Source: Halobacterium rubrum (lineage in GTDB: Archaea > Halobacteriota > Halobacteria > Halobacteriales > Halobacteriaceae). Taken from it: DNA of 64,000 bases. The stretch's first letter is position 1; each line of letters starts with the position of its first letter. The notes below the pieces were generated by a model. That model did no database searches. It was not told the origin of the DNA and saw only the letters and a program-made list of their open reading frames with translations. The stretch lies in NCBI RefSeq assembly GCF_021729015.1, contig NZ_JAJQQZ010000001.1:930001-994000 (forward strand), in the 5' to 3' direction. A program made the translations under genes and the position numbers. Of this stretch, positions 24,890 to 32,347 are shown piece after piece.

Positions 24890-25755
24890 CAGAAGTCCTC
24901 GACGTCACGCCCGCCGCGCGGGGTGACGAGGTGTTCGCGATGGTCGTTCTCCCATACCGCCGTCTCGTGGTTCCCGACGAGAATCGAGGTGCCCATGCCG
25001 CCGACCTTCTCGCTGTGGTCGGCGACCTCGCCGAGCGTCGTCACGGTGTGCGTCTCGCCCTCCGTGTTCCGGCCGGCGTCGCCGCGGCCGGCGTCGTTCA
25101 CGATGGCGACAGGCACGTCGTCGGCGCGCTCCTCGCGGAGCACGTCGACGGCGCGCTCGTAGTCCCGCCAGCAGTTGTAGAGGACGACGACGAACCCGCT
25201 GATTGCGGCGGCCCGGAGCTTCTCCTCGATTTCCTCCCACCCCCGCCACTTGTCGGACAGTGAGATGGTGCAGAAGTCGTTCGAGAGTGGCGCGCCGAGG
25301 TTCGCCGCGCCGCCGAGCGCCGCCGTGACGCCGGGGACGATCTCGATGGGGACGTCGTAGGCCTCGTCCTCCTCGGCCATCAGGTAGACCAGATCGGACT
25401 TCCCGTAGACGTTCGGGTCGCCGCCGGAGACGTGCGCCACGTCCTCGCCGTCCCGCACGCGCTCGAAGGCCTCCCGGGCGAGTTCGACCTGTCGCCCCAT
25501 CGTCGACCGGACGACCTCCTGGTCGGGGCGCTCGCCAGCGTCCTCCGGCGGCAGCGTGCCGTCCCGCCGCAGGAACTCCTGGTAGAGGTTCGACGCGACG
25601 ACGCAGTCCGCCGTCCGGACGACGTCCTTCGCGCGCTGGGTCATCCCGCCCGGCAGGCCCGGGCCAATGCCGACGACGTACAGCGTGCCGTAGTCGCTGG
25701 TGTCGGCGGTGGAAGCGGCGTCGCTGTCGCCACCACTGCCTACCTCGCTGCTCAT
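24889..25755 (-). CDS. cbiH: CbiH-like precorrin-3B C17-methyltransferase (copy 2)
   Basis: A 288-residue tetrapyrrole methylase of the CbiH/CobJ group: YVVGIGPGLPGGMTQRAKDV, VAHVSGGDPNVYGKSDLVYL, IVPGVTAALGGAANLGAPLS, DFCTISLSDKWRGWEEIEEKL and VVLYNCWRDYERAV. It shares the domain pattern of the next gene (copy 1) but lacks its Cys-rich tail, and substitutes CW for the PW in the YNPWS region. It joins cbiG by ATGA and cbiH copy 1 by TGATG. Paralogous duplication followed by specialisation is the simplest reading. Confidence 0.85.
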   Translation of the reverse strand: MSSEVGSGGDSDAASTADTSDYGTLYVVGIGPGLPGGMTQRAKDVVRTADCVVASNLYQEFLRRDGTLPPEDAGERPDQEVVRSTMGRQVELAREAFERVRDGEDVAHVSGGDPNVYGKSDLVYLMAEEDEAYDVPIEIVPGVTAALGGAANLGAPLSNDFCTISLSDKWRGWEEIEEKLRAAAISGFVVVLYNCWRDYERAVDVLREERADDVPVAIVNDAGRGDAGRNTEGETHTVTTLGEVADHSEKVGGMGTSILVGNHETAVWENDHREHLVTPRGGRDVEDF

Positions 25756-26723
25756 TGTCCCACCGCCACAGTGACAGCCTCGTCGTAGCGTTCCTTCTCG
25801 ACGAGCAGTTCGTTGTCGCGGCCGCCAGCGATGGCCGACGCTTCGGCGATGCCGGGCCAGCCGATGAGCTCCTTCGAGCGCGACGGCGTCGGGCCCTCGT
25901 GGTCCTCGAGGGTCTCCTTCTCGAAGGAGACGACGCCGAGGCCGAGCTCTTCGGCAGCCGCCAGCAGGCCGTCCTCGTCTTCCTTCCGAGTGCCGGTCGC
26001 AACGAACTCCACGTCGTCGAGGTCGCAGTCCGTGCCGTCGAGGCTGGCTTCCCACGCGTCGAGGAACTGCTGTTTCTTCGCGCCGGAGACGCTGCCCGTG
26101 CCGAGGACGACGCCGTCGTCGCCGTTGCGTTTGAGGACGGTGACGTCGTCGCCGACGAGCACGGCCTGCGGGCCGTCCAGTCGAGCGACCGGCCCCAGAT
26201 TCTCGTCGAGGACGGCGAGGTTCGTGGCGACCGTGGAGTCACCGTTCACGACGTGGGCGTCGAGGGCCTTCGCGCGCTCCTCGACGCCCTGCTTGCCGGC
26301 GGCCTCTGACGCCGTCGTCATCGCCGGGACGGCACCCATCGACGCGAGGTCGTCGGCGACCTGGTTGGCGCCGTGGTGGCCGCCCGTCAGCGGAATCGCC
26401 CACGTGAGTGCCTCGTCGACGACGACGACGGCGGGGTCGTCCCACTTGTCGTCGAGCAGCCCGGCGGTCTTCCGCATCGCGATGCCCGAGGCCATCAGGC
26501 CGACGAAGCAGTCGTACTCGCCCCAGTGCTCGGCGAACACGTCGCCGTGGTACTCCAGAATCTCGATGGACTCGTACCGGTCGCCGATGCCGTCGACGAT
26601 GTCCTCAGCCGTGTCCAGCTTGCGCTCGAATGCCACGACGGCGATGTCCTCCGCGACTTCGCCGTCGGAGTCCGGCGTCGAACAGTGCCCCCCGGAGTCG
26701 TCGGAGTCGTTGTCCGTACTCAT
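25752..26723 (-). CDS. cbiG: Cobalt-precorrin-5A hydrolase CbiG
   Basis: Opens the delta-lactone of cobalt-precorrin-5A and releases acetaldehyde in the anaerobic route. The 323-residue protein has the three family parts: N-terminal region with ECF-like VGLMASGIAMRKTAGLLDDKW, central VVVVDEALTWAIPLTGGHHGANQVADDLA, and C-terminal domain DVEFVATGTRKEDEDGLLAAA with LGLGVVSFEKETL. It is a strong marker for the anaerobic-type pathway in a genome that also has CobN. The N-terminus carries a His-Cys segment (GGHCS). It begins 2 bp after cbiF. Confidence 0.9.
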   Translation of the reverse strand: MSTDNDSDDSGGHCSTPDSDGEVAEDIAVVAFERKLDTAEDIVDGIGDRYESIEILEYHGDVFAEHWGEYDCFVGLMASGIAMRKTAGLLDDKWDDPAVVVVDEALTWAIPLTGGHHGANQVADDLASMGAVPAMTTASEAAGKQGVEERAKALDAHVVNGDSTVATNLAVLDENLGPVARLDGPQAVLVGDDVTVLKRNGDDGVVLGTGSVSGAKKQQFLDAWEASLDGTDCDLDDVEFVATGTRKEDEDGLLAAAEELGLGVVSFEKETLEDHEGPTPSRSKELIGWPGIAEASAIAGGRDNELLVEKERYDEAVTVAVGQ

Positions 26724-26725
26724 GG

Positions 26726-27610
26726 TCAGTCGTCGGCCTCGCTCTCGCCGCGGTTCGCCCAGTCGCCGTAGAGGTACGAGCGGTCGTAGTTCGCGCCCGC
26801 GCCCGCCTCGCCGATCACGACCAGTGCCGAGGCGCGGTAGCCCGCCGCCTCGACTCGCTCGCCGATGGTCTCGATGGTGCCCTCGATGACGTCCTCGTCC
26901 GGCCACGAGGCGTGGTAGACGACTGTGACGGGGGTGTCCGGGTCGTGGCCGTCCTCGAGCAGGCGCTCCATCACGTCGGGGATGGCGTGCGTGCCGAGGT
27001 AGATACAGGTCGTCACGTCGCCCATCTCGACGAACTCCGAGACGTGGTCGTCCTCGGCGTCGAGGGTGTTCCCCTGCGGGCGCGTGAACGCGACGTGGTT
27101 CGCGGTGCCGTTCAGCGTCAACTGCGTCCTGAGCGTCGCGGCCGCCGCGAACGCCGACGTGACGCCCGGGACGATGTAGGTCGGGACGCCCTCCTGTTCG
27201 AGGGCGTCCATCTGCTCCAGGGCGGCGCCGTAGATTGCGGGGTCGCCGCTGTGCAGGCGCACGACCGTCCGGCCGTCCTCGTGGGCGTCCCGCATCAGCG
27301 GAATCAGCTCTTCGAGGTCCTTGCCGACCGAGGAGACGGTCTCGGCGTCCGCGCAGTACTCCTCGAGGAGTTCGCTGTTCACGAGGGACCCGGCGTGCAC
27401 GACGAGGTCCGCGTCCGCGACGAGGTCTCTGCCCGTGACCGTCAGCAGGCCGGGGTCGCCCGGGCCGGCGCCGACGAACGGGATACCGTCCTGCACGTCG
27501 CCGGCGGTGTGTTCGTAGACGCGCTGGTCGCGGCCGCGCTGGCGCTGCTCGCTCGCGGCGTCGATGGCGTCCTGCGGAGCCTGGGTCTCGTGTTCGGCGT
27601 CGTCAGTCAC
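26726..27610 (-). CDS. cbiF: Cobalt-precorrin-4 C11-methyltransferase CbiF
   Basis: Methylates C11. From GTG 27610 the protein has 294 residues: a 40-residue acidic tail, IPFVGAGPGDPGLLTVTGRD (SAM loop), VVHAGSLVNSELLEEY, VVRLHSGDPAIYGAALEQ, IVPGVTSAFAAAATLRTQL and CIYLGTHAIPDVMERL, all matching CbiF/CobM. The GTG (VTDDAEHETQ) is favoured because it overlaps cbiL by only 8 bp; an ATG at 27640 would overlap by 38 bp. The SAM-binding GxGxGD and the HSGDPAIYG loop are intact. Confidence 0.92.
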   Translation of the reverse strand: MTDDAEHETQAPQDAIDAASEQRQRGRDQRVYEHTAGDVQDGIPFVGAGPGDPGLLTVTGRDLVADADLVVHAGSLVNSELLEEYCADAETVSSVGKDLEELIPLMRDAHEDGRTVVRLHSGDPAIYGAALEQMDALEQEGVPTYIVPGVTSAFAAAATLRTQLTLNGTANHVAFTRPQGNTLDAEDDHVSEFVEMGDVTTCIYLGTHAIPDVMERLLEDGHDPDTPVTVVYHASWPDEDVIEGTIETIGERVEAAGYRASALVVIGEAGAGANYDRSYLYGDWANRGESEADD

Positions 27611-28334
27611 CGCTGACCACCCCGTCCTCGGCGCCGTCACCGGACCGGTCCACGTCGTCGAACGCCGTCGGCCGGTCCTTCTGGAGGGACTGGCGTTCGG
27701 CGTAGGCGAGCGTGTAGTAGTCGCGCTCCGCGATCTCTCCGGGGTCGCTGGTGACCGTCGTGTCGCCCTGCTCCATGAACAGCCGGCGGCCGTACGTCAC
27801 GTCGTAGCCGGCGTCCACGAGCCCCTCGTGGGTCGCGGGCGCGTCGGTCACTTTGAACAGGACCATGCGGTCTGGGCCAGTCGGGGACGCGCCCTGCGAG
27901 GCTTCCCGGAGCGCGAGCCCCGCGCCGGCGTCGACCTCCACGCCGAGCGCGGTGGTGAACGCGCTGACGGCGCTGACCCCGGGGACCGTCTCCACGTCGA
28001 CGTCCGGGTGGAAGGCGTCGAGCGTGCGGCGGAGGTGGCCGAACGTCGAGTAGACGTTCGGGTCGCCGAGCGTCGCGAACGCCACGTCGCCGTCGCGAGC
28101 ACGCGGCGCGACCTCACTGGCGGCGTCGCGCCACGCCTCGCGGAGCTCCTCGGGGTCCCGGGTCATCGGGAAGTCGAGGTCGCCGACGCGGGACTCCGGG
28201 ACGTGGTCGGTGACGACCGACTTCGAGAGCCGGCCGGGCGAGTACACCACGTCGGCGTCTTCGAGGACGCGCTTCCCCCGGACGGTGACGAGGTCGGCGT
28301 CGCCGGGGCCGAGCCCGACGCCGTAGACGGTCAT
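27603..28334 (-). CDS. cbiL: Cobalt-factor II C20-methyltransferase CbiL
   Basis: Methylates C20 right after cobalt insertion. The 243-residue protein opens MTVYGVGLGPGDADLVTVRG and has VVYSPGRLSKS, VAFATLGDPNVYSTFGHL, VETVPGVSAVSAFTTALG and MVLFKVTDAP, the CbiL/CobI pattern. There is no N-terminal extension. It forms an ATGA overlap with cbiT upstream, and its stop is overlapped by the GTG of cbiF. It lies near the head of the longest operon of the locus. Confidence 0.92.
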   Translation of the reverse strand: MTVYGVGLGPGDADLVTVRGKRVLEDADVVYSPGRLSKSVVTDHVPESRVGDLDFPMTRDPEELREAWRDAASEVAPRARDGDVAFATLGDPNVYSTFGHLRRTLDAFHPDVDVETVPGVSAVSAFTTALGVEVDAGAGLALREASQGASPTGPDRMVLFKVTDAPATHEGLVDAGYDVTYGRRLFMEQGDTTVTSDPGEIAERDYYTLAYAERQSLQKDRPTAFDDVDRSGDGAEDGVVSGD

Positions 28335-28912
28335 TGCTGCCCCTCCGCCTCGCCGGCGGCTTCCCCGTCTCCGGTGGCGCTGCCGACGAACGTGTAGACG
28401 GGGTTCTCGGCGTCGAAGGCGGTGGCGCCGGCGAGGTCGTAGCCGCGGCTCACCTGGAACTGCGAGACCTCGTCGAGCAGGTCGCGGTCGCGGAAGGCGC
28501 GGGCGGCCTCCCCGGCGACTTCCAGCCGTGAGACGTTCATGACGACGCGGCCGACGCCCGTCTCGACGGCGTGGTCGAGGACGGACTCGTAGTTCCGGCT
28601 GCCGCCGAGGAACAGGATGTCGGCGTCACTGGGGAGGCCGTCTGGGGCTTCGGCGTGGCGCAGGTCGACGGCGTCCGAGAGGCCGTTCGCGGCGAGGTTC
28701 TTCCGGGTAGTCTCCAGCCTGTCGGCGTCGCGCTCGAGGGCGGTGACCCGGCCGGCGTCGCGTGCGGCCTGTATGGTCACCGCGCCCGTGCAGGACCCGA
28801 CCTCGACGAAGTGGTCGTCGGGGCCCAGCGCGAGCTTCGACCAGAGGACGGCCCGGACTTCGGGCTTCGTCGGTCCGGCCCGGGCGTCGTGTGGGAGTCG
28901 TGTCTGTGCCAT
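28331..28912 (-). CDS. cbiT: Cobalt-precorrin-6B C15-methyltransferase (decarboxylating) CbiT
   Basis: Methylates C15 and decarboxylates the C12 acetate. The 193-residue protein is a class I SAM methyltransferase: LPHDARAGPTKPEVRAVLWSKL, DHFVEVGSCTGAVTIQAA (SAM loop with GSCTG), VTALERDADRLETTRKNL and LFLGGSRNYESVL. It is the first gene of the eleven-gene minus-strand operon, and is separate from CbiE. The ATG at 28912 is used because it begins MAQTRLPHD at the family start. The promoter region upstream is shared with the divergent regulator gene. Confidence 0.92.
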   Translation of the reverse strand: MAQTRLPHDARAGPTKPEVRAVLWSKLALGPDDHFVEVGSCTGAVTIQAARDAGRVTALERDADRLETTRKNLAANGLSDAVDLRHAEAPDGLPSDADILFLGGSRNYESVLDHAVETGVGRVVMNVSRLEVAGEAARAFRDRDLLDEVSQFQVSRGYDLAGATAFDAENPVYTFVGSATGDGEAAGEAEGQQ

Positions 28913-28936
28913 CGCCGGACACAACGACAGTAGCGC

Positions 28937-28959
28937 CCAAAACAATTTTGGTTGTATTA
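28937..28959. promoter_or_regulatory. Operator-like palindrome before cbiT
   Basis: CCAAAACAATTTTGG (28937-28951) has 6-bp inverted arms and is followed directly by TTGTATTA (28952-28959), which fits the TTGTANTA pattern of the two other control regions. It starts 25 bp before cbiT and lies 104 bp before the regulator gene. Confidence 0.5.
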
Positions 28960-29062
28960 GGGAAAGTGTATTTTCGTAACTGGCCACGAGACGCGCCACA
29001 GCGCCGCCGACGCGGGAAGTTACACAAAAATACTTGAATTGGGGGCGCCTCCGTTTGGGTTG

Positions 29063-29875
29063 ATGGCCGACTCACTGCCCGACGGGGAACTGGGGGTCCT
29101 CCGTAGCAAGCGGAACGCCACCCGCTACCAGATCCTCGTGGAGATCGCCGAGCGCCAGCCAGCCGTCAGCCAGCAGGAGATCGCCGACGAGATCGGCGTC
29201 ACCGCGCAGGCTGTCAGCGACTACCTCGGCGACCTCGTCGAGGAAGGCCACGCCCGCAAACACGGCCGCGGCCGCTACGAGGTCACCAAGGAGGGCGTCG
29301 ACTGGCTGATCTCTCAGACCGACGACCTCCGGTCGTTCGTCGAGTACGTCTCCGAGAACGTCCTCGAGGAGGTCGACGTCGACACCGCCGTCGCCGCCGC
29401 CGACATCGAGGAGGGACAGCGCGTCTCCCTCTCGATGCGGGACGGCGTGATGCGCGCGACCCCCGGCGACGCCGGCAGCGCGACCGCCGTCGCGGTCACC
29501 GACGCCGAAGCGGGCCAGGACGTCGGCGCCGCCGAGTTCGAGGGGATGCTCGACTACGACCCCGGCGAAGTCACCGTGCTGTCCACCCCTGCCGTCCAGG
29601 ACGGCGGCAGCGCCGCGCTCCCCGACGGCGCAGTCGCCGACCGCCTCGACGAGCACGACATCGTCGCCGCCGCCGGCGTCGAAGCGCTCGTCGCGGTCAG
29701 GGACGCCGGCACCGAGCCGGACGTCCGGTTCGGCACCGCCGCCGCCGTCCCCGCGGCCGCGAGCCGCGGTCTCTCCGTTCTACTCGTCGCGACCGCCGAC
29801 CGGCTGTCCGAGCACACCGACCCGTTGCGCGAGCGTAACCTCGGCTACGAGGTCGTCGAACCCGGGCTGGACTGA
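29063..29875 (+). CDS. Winged-helix regulator divergent from the cobalamin operon
   Basis: A 270-residue protein. Residues about 10-85 form a MarR/ArsR-like winged helix (RYQILVEIAERQPAVSQQEI, then DEIGVTAQAVSDYLGDLVEEG with the recognition helix and a Gly-rich wing HGRGRYEVT). The remaining 180 residues are an alpha/beta domain with repeated Gly/Ala strands (MRDGVMRATPGDAG, EVTVLSTPAVQDGG, VAAAGVEALVAVRDAG, LSVLLVATADRL), probably ligand-sensing. The ATG at 29063 begins MADSLPDGELG just before the domain. Its position makes it the prime candidate to control the cbi operons in response to cobalt or corrinoid; this is inference. Confidence 0.8.
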   Translation: MADSLPDGELGVLRSKRNATRYQILVEIAERQPAVSQQEIADEIGVTAQAVSDYLGDLVEEGHARKHGRGRYEVTKEGVDWLISQTDDLRSFVEYVSENVLEEVDVDTAVAAADIEEGQRVSLSMRDGVMRATPGDAGSATAVAVTDAEAGQDVGAAEFEGMLDYDPGEVTVLSTPAVQDGGSAALPDGAVADRLDEHDIVAAAGVEALVAVRDAGTEPDVRFGTAAAVPAAASRGLSVLLVATADRLSEHTDPLRERNLGYEVVEPGLD

Positions 29876-29994
29876 GGGCCGGTCGCCGCTCGTTCGCAGC
29901 CTGATAGCCAGGGTGTCGACAGACGTTTGTACGACGCGACAGAAATTTTTGGTATGGTATCACTCGGCACGATTCGGGCACGGCCGCCCCGGGG

Positions 29995-30714
29995 GTGACC
30001 CGCGTGTTCGCCGCGAACGCCGAGACCACGGCCCCACACGACCTCGTCGCGGCCGCCCAGCGCCTCCGCCACGCCGTCCACCACGACGGCGGCGCCCCAC
30101 AGCTGTTCGACTCGCTGACCGACCTCGATGGCGACGTGCTCGCGGCGCTACAGGACGACCAGGACGCAGCCGCCGCCTTCTGGCTGAACGTCCACGGCGC
30201 GCTGGTCGAGCGCGGCCGGAACGGCGGCGTCGAAGCCTGCCAGGTCGCCGGCGTCGACCTCACCGCCGACGACGTGAAACACGACCTCCTGCGCGCGGAC
30301 CGCTGGAAGTACGGCTTCGGCTACCTCCCCGACCCCTTCCCGGGGCGGTTCGCGCGCCGCCACCGGCTCCGGGACCTCGACGAACGCGTGCACTTCGCGA
30401 CACTCGCGGCCCGCCACGTCCCCGGGATGGCGGTGACGTTCACGGCGGCGAACGTCGACGACGAACTCCGGACGCTCACGCGCCGGTACCTCCAGGGGAG
30501 TGCCGACTACGACCCCGAATCGGGGGTCGTGCGAGTGCCCCGGGTGTGTCTCTGGTACCGGGGTGACTTCGGCGGGAGCGCCGGGGTGCGGTCGCTGCTC
30601 GTAACCCACGACGTCCTCCCCGCGGACGCGACACCGCGGCTCCGCTACGTCGCGTCGCCGTCCGGCGACGACTCGGCCGCCCCCGCAGAGCGAGCGCGCG
30701 GCGACACTCAGTAG
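29995..30714 (+). CDS. DUF547-family protein
   Basis: A 239-residue protein with the DUF547 pattern: AAFWLNVHGALVERG near residue 60, VHFATLAARHVPGMAVTFTAANVDDEL in the middle and VRVPRVCLWYRGDFGG near residue 180. DUF547 proteins occur widely and their biochemistry is not known. No signal peptide is seen, so it is probably cytoplasmic. The GTG at 29995 starts VTRVFAANAETT; the region upstream contains AAATTTTTGG about 50 bp before it. Its stop overlaps that of the convergent tRNA-binding gene by 7 bp. Confidence 0.75.
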   Translation: MTRVFAANAETTAPHDLVAAAQRLRHAVHHDGGAPQLFDSLTDLDGDVLAALQDDQDAAAAFWLNVHGALVERGRNGGVEACQVAGVDLTADDVKHDLLRADRWKYGFGYLPDPFPGRFARRHRLRDLDERVHFATLAARHVPGMAVTFTAANVDDELRTLTRRYLQGSADYDPESGVVRVPRVCLWYRGDFGGSAGVRSLLVTHDVLPADATPRLRYVASPSGDDSAAPAERARGDTQ

Positions 30715-31022
30715 AGTTCGCCGCCCAGCGGCACGTCCTCGTCGGGCCCGACGAGCACGGGATTGCCGTCCTCGTCCGGTACGCCGACCGTGAGCACTTC
30801 CGACTCGTAGCCCGCGATGTTCACGGTCCCGAGGTCCGTGGCACACAGGACCTGCCGGCCGACGAGCTCCTCGGGGTTGTAGTTGTAGCCGGTCTGGGCG
30901 GCTGACTGGACCGTCTCGTCGTCCCCGAGGTCGACCTCGAGCTTCGCGAGCTCGGGCTTGCGTGCCTCCGGGAACGCCTCGGCGGCGACGACTTCGCCGA
31001 CCGCGAACGTCGTGTCGAACAT
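30708..31022 (-). CDS. tRNA-binding (EMAPII/CsaA-like) domain protein
   Basis: A 104-residue stand-alone OB-fold: MFDTTFAVGEVVAAEAFPEARKPELAKLEVDLG, then QVLCATDLGTVNIAGYESEVLTVGVPDEDGNPVLV. This is the layout of the EMAPII/CsaA tRNA-binding domain (VGxVxxxExxPxAxKLxxLxVDxG). Such mini-proteins are thought to bind tRNA or act as chaperones. The ATG at 31022 is chosen because it begins the domain; a GTG five codons upstream is possible. Confidence 0.82.
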   Translation of the reverse strand: MFDTTFAVGEVVAAEAFPEARKPELAKLEVDLGDDETVQSAAQTGYNYNPEELVGRQVLCATDLGTVNIAGYESEVLTVGVPDEDGNPVLVGPDEDVPLGGELY

Positions 31023-31100
31023 GGTGCCCGGACGCACGGAAGGCGGTCACATGAACGTGTGGGGACCAACACCTTTGGGCGCGCCACCCCAACCACGGGT

Positions 31101-31340
31101 ATGGCGCTGACCCTGTACGCTCTCGACGGCTGCCCGTACTGCGAGAAGGTCTCCGACGCCCTCGACGACCACGGCATCGACTACGAGACGGAGTGGGTCG
31201 AGGCGATGCACTCCGAGCGCAACGACGTGAAGCGAGTGAGCGGCCAGCGCGGCGTGCCCGTGCTCGTGGACGACGAGCGCGGTGTGACGATGGCCGAGAG
31301 CGAGAACATCCTCGACTACGTGGAGGTGACGCTGGCGTGA
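31101..31340 (+). CDS. Glutaredoxin-like protein
   Basis: A 79-residue glutaredoxin: LTLYALDGCPYCEKVSDALD with the redox motif CPYC (residues 10-13), then RGVPVLVDDE containing the cis-Pro of the thioredoxin fold, and ESENILDYVEVTL at the end. It overlaps the PduO adenosyltransferase gene by 4 bp (GTGA), so the two are co-translated. This is suggestive of a thiol-based reduction or protection linked to cob(I)alamin chemistry, although a general thiol role is possible. Haloarchaea use gamma-glutamylcysteine rather than glutathione. Confidence 0.87.
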   Translation: MALTLYALDGCPYCEKVSDALDDHGIDYETEWVEAMHSERNDVKRVSGQRGVPVLVDDERGVTMAESENILDYVEVTLA

Positions 31341-31876
31341 AGATCTACACCAAGCGCGGGGACGACGGCGACACCGACCTCCGGAACATGGAGCGCGTCT
31401 CGAAGACGAGCCCCCGCATCGAGGCGTACGGCACTGTCGACGAACTGAACGCGGCCGTCGGCGCAATCCGGCCGACTGACGTCGACGAACTCGACGACTA
31501 CCTCCGGGAGGTCCAGAACCACCTCCACGTCGTGCAGGCGGACTTCGCGAACCCGGAGCCCGACGAGGGCGACCCGCAGGTCACCGGCGAGCACGTCGAG
31601 CAGGTCGAGGACTGGATCGACGCCTGCGAGGAACAACTGGAGCCACTGGAGTCGTTCATCCTGCCGGGGGGTAGCGACGCGGGCGCGGCGCTCCACCAGG
31701 CGCGGGCGGTCTGCCGGCGGGCGGAGCGCCGCGCGGTAGCGCTCCAGAACCACGAGGGCGACGACGTGAACGAGACGGCCGTCGCCTACCTGAACCGGCT
31801 GTCGGACGCCCTGTTCGTGTTCGCGCGGCTGGCGAATCAGGCGGCGGGTGTCCGCGAGGAGTCGCCGTCGTACTGA
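31337..31876 (+). CDS. pduO: PduO-type ATP:cob(I)alamin adenosyltransferase
   Basis: Makes adenosylcobalamin from cob(I)alamin and ATP. The 179-residue protein begins VKIYTKRGDDGDTDL (ATP-binding loop), then EAYGTVDELNAAVGAIR, FILPGGSDAGAALHQARAVCRRAERR (with the active-site helix) and NRLSDALFVFARLAN: all PduO marks. The GTG at 31337 overlaps the glutaredoxin stop. It is unrelated to the CobA-type enzyme in the main cluster, so it probably services imported or spent cobalamin for mutases. Confidence 0.93.
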   Translation: MKIYTKRGDDGDTDLRNMERVSKTSPRIEAYGTVDELNAAVGAIRPTDVDELDDYLREVQNHLHVVQADFANPEPDEGDPQVTGEHVEQVEDWIDACEEQLEPLESFILPGGSDAGAALHQARAVCRRAERRAVALQNHEGDDVNETAVAYLNRLSDALFVFARLANQAAGVREESPSY

Positions 31877-32159
31877 CGGCGACGGGCGCGGACGAGGACA
31901 GATGTGATGCCGACGTCCCTCCTCAGGGACGGCGAAGTGCCGACGGTCTCTCTGGCTGGGACAGACGCGGGCGGGCTGTCGGCGACGCCCGCCACACAGA
32001 GTTTAGGTTTGCCTAAAGGAACTAAAAACCTGCGGTGGGCGACAGGAACTGCCACTGTGTTGTGTGCTACCACGAAACAGTATCGGTGACTGCTGCCCGC
32101 CCCGCCCCTGTCGGGGAACGCAAGCCTTAATGCCGGCCTCCGGGTACGATTTGGTGTCC
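31877..32159. other. Intergenic stretch with an orphan DtxR-like box
   Basis: No gene is visible on either strand between pduO and the tRNA. It contains the palindrome at 32002-32017 and an inverted pair CGCCCCTG/CAGGGGCG-like GC segment (cccctgtcgggg) near 32104. A small transcript is possible. Confidence 0.4.
32002..32017. promoter_or_regulatory. DtxR/IdeR-like operator palindrome
   Basis: TTTAGGTTTGCCTAAA has 6-bp inverted arms TTTAGG/CCTAAA around TTTG and fits the TTAGGTTAGCCTAA consensus of metal-dependent DtxR-family repressors (SirR/Idr in haloarchaea). No gene starts within 140 bp downstream on the plus strand other than tRNA-Val, so the regulated target is unclear. Confidence 0.6.
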
Positions 32160-32234
32160 GGGTCGGTGGTCTAGTCCGGTTATGACGGCTCCTTCACACG
32201 GAGCAGGTCGGCGGTTCAACTCCGCCCCGACCCA
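32160..32234 (+). tRNA. tRNA-Val (anticodon CAC)
   Basis: Cloverleaf fits: acceptor GGGTCGG pairs with CCGACCC, anticodon stem GCTCC/GGAGC around loop TTCACAC (anticodon CAC, codon GUG), T arm GGCGG-TTCAACT-CCGCC, discriminator A at 32234. No intron and no encoded CCA. GUG is a heavily used Val codon in this GC-rich genome. The 3' end is duplicated downstream. Confidence 0.95.
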
Positions 32235-32241
32235 CTTCTAC
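32213..32241 (+). repeat. att-like direct repeat, copy 1 (tRNA-Val 3' end)
   Basis: 29 bp from the T loop through the tRNA end into flanking DNA. Matches 32348-32376 at 27 of 29 positions, as at integrase attachment sites in tRNA genes. Confidence 0.7.
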
Positions 32242-32304
32242 TGAACCCACACCGACGAGCACCGCGTAGCGTGTGCGAGTCGTGTGGTGGTGGTGCGTGG
32301 TGTC

Positions 32305-32317
32305 GCGGAGTTGAACC
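32305..32317 (-). repeat. Inverted copy of the tRNA T-arm sequence
   Basis: GCGGAGTTGAACC on the plus strand is the exact reverse complement of GGTTCAACTCCGC at 32348-32360. The two can form a 13-bp stem enclosing an inner hairpin GAAGAC...GTCTTC. Confidence 0.7.
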
Positions 32318-32347
32318 CTGGAAGACGAGCGCAGCGAGTCTTCGTCC

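Noticed and set aside
28913-29062. Cobalamin riboswitch upstream of cbiT or the regulator
   Set aside because: The start of cbiT is only 25 bp from the palindrome and no B12-box-like sequence or long structured leader can be seen; haloarchaeal transcripts here look leaderless.
31837-32073. A 78-codon minus-strand frame over the DtxR-like box
   Set aside because: No domain, poor codon use compared with neighbours and it runs into the end of pduO.
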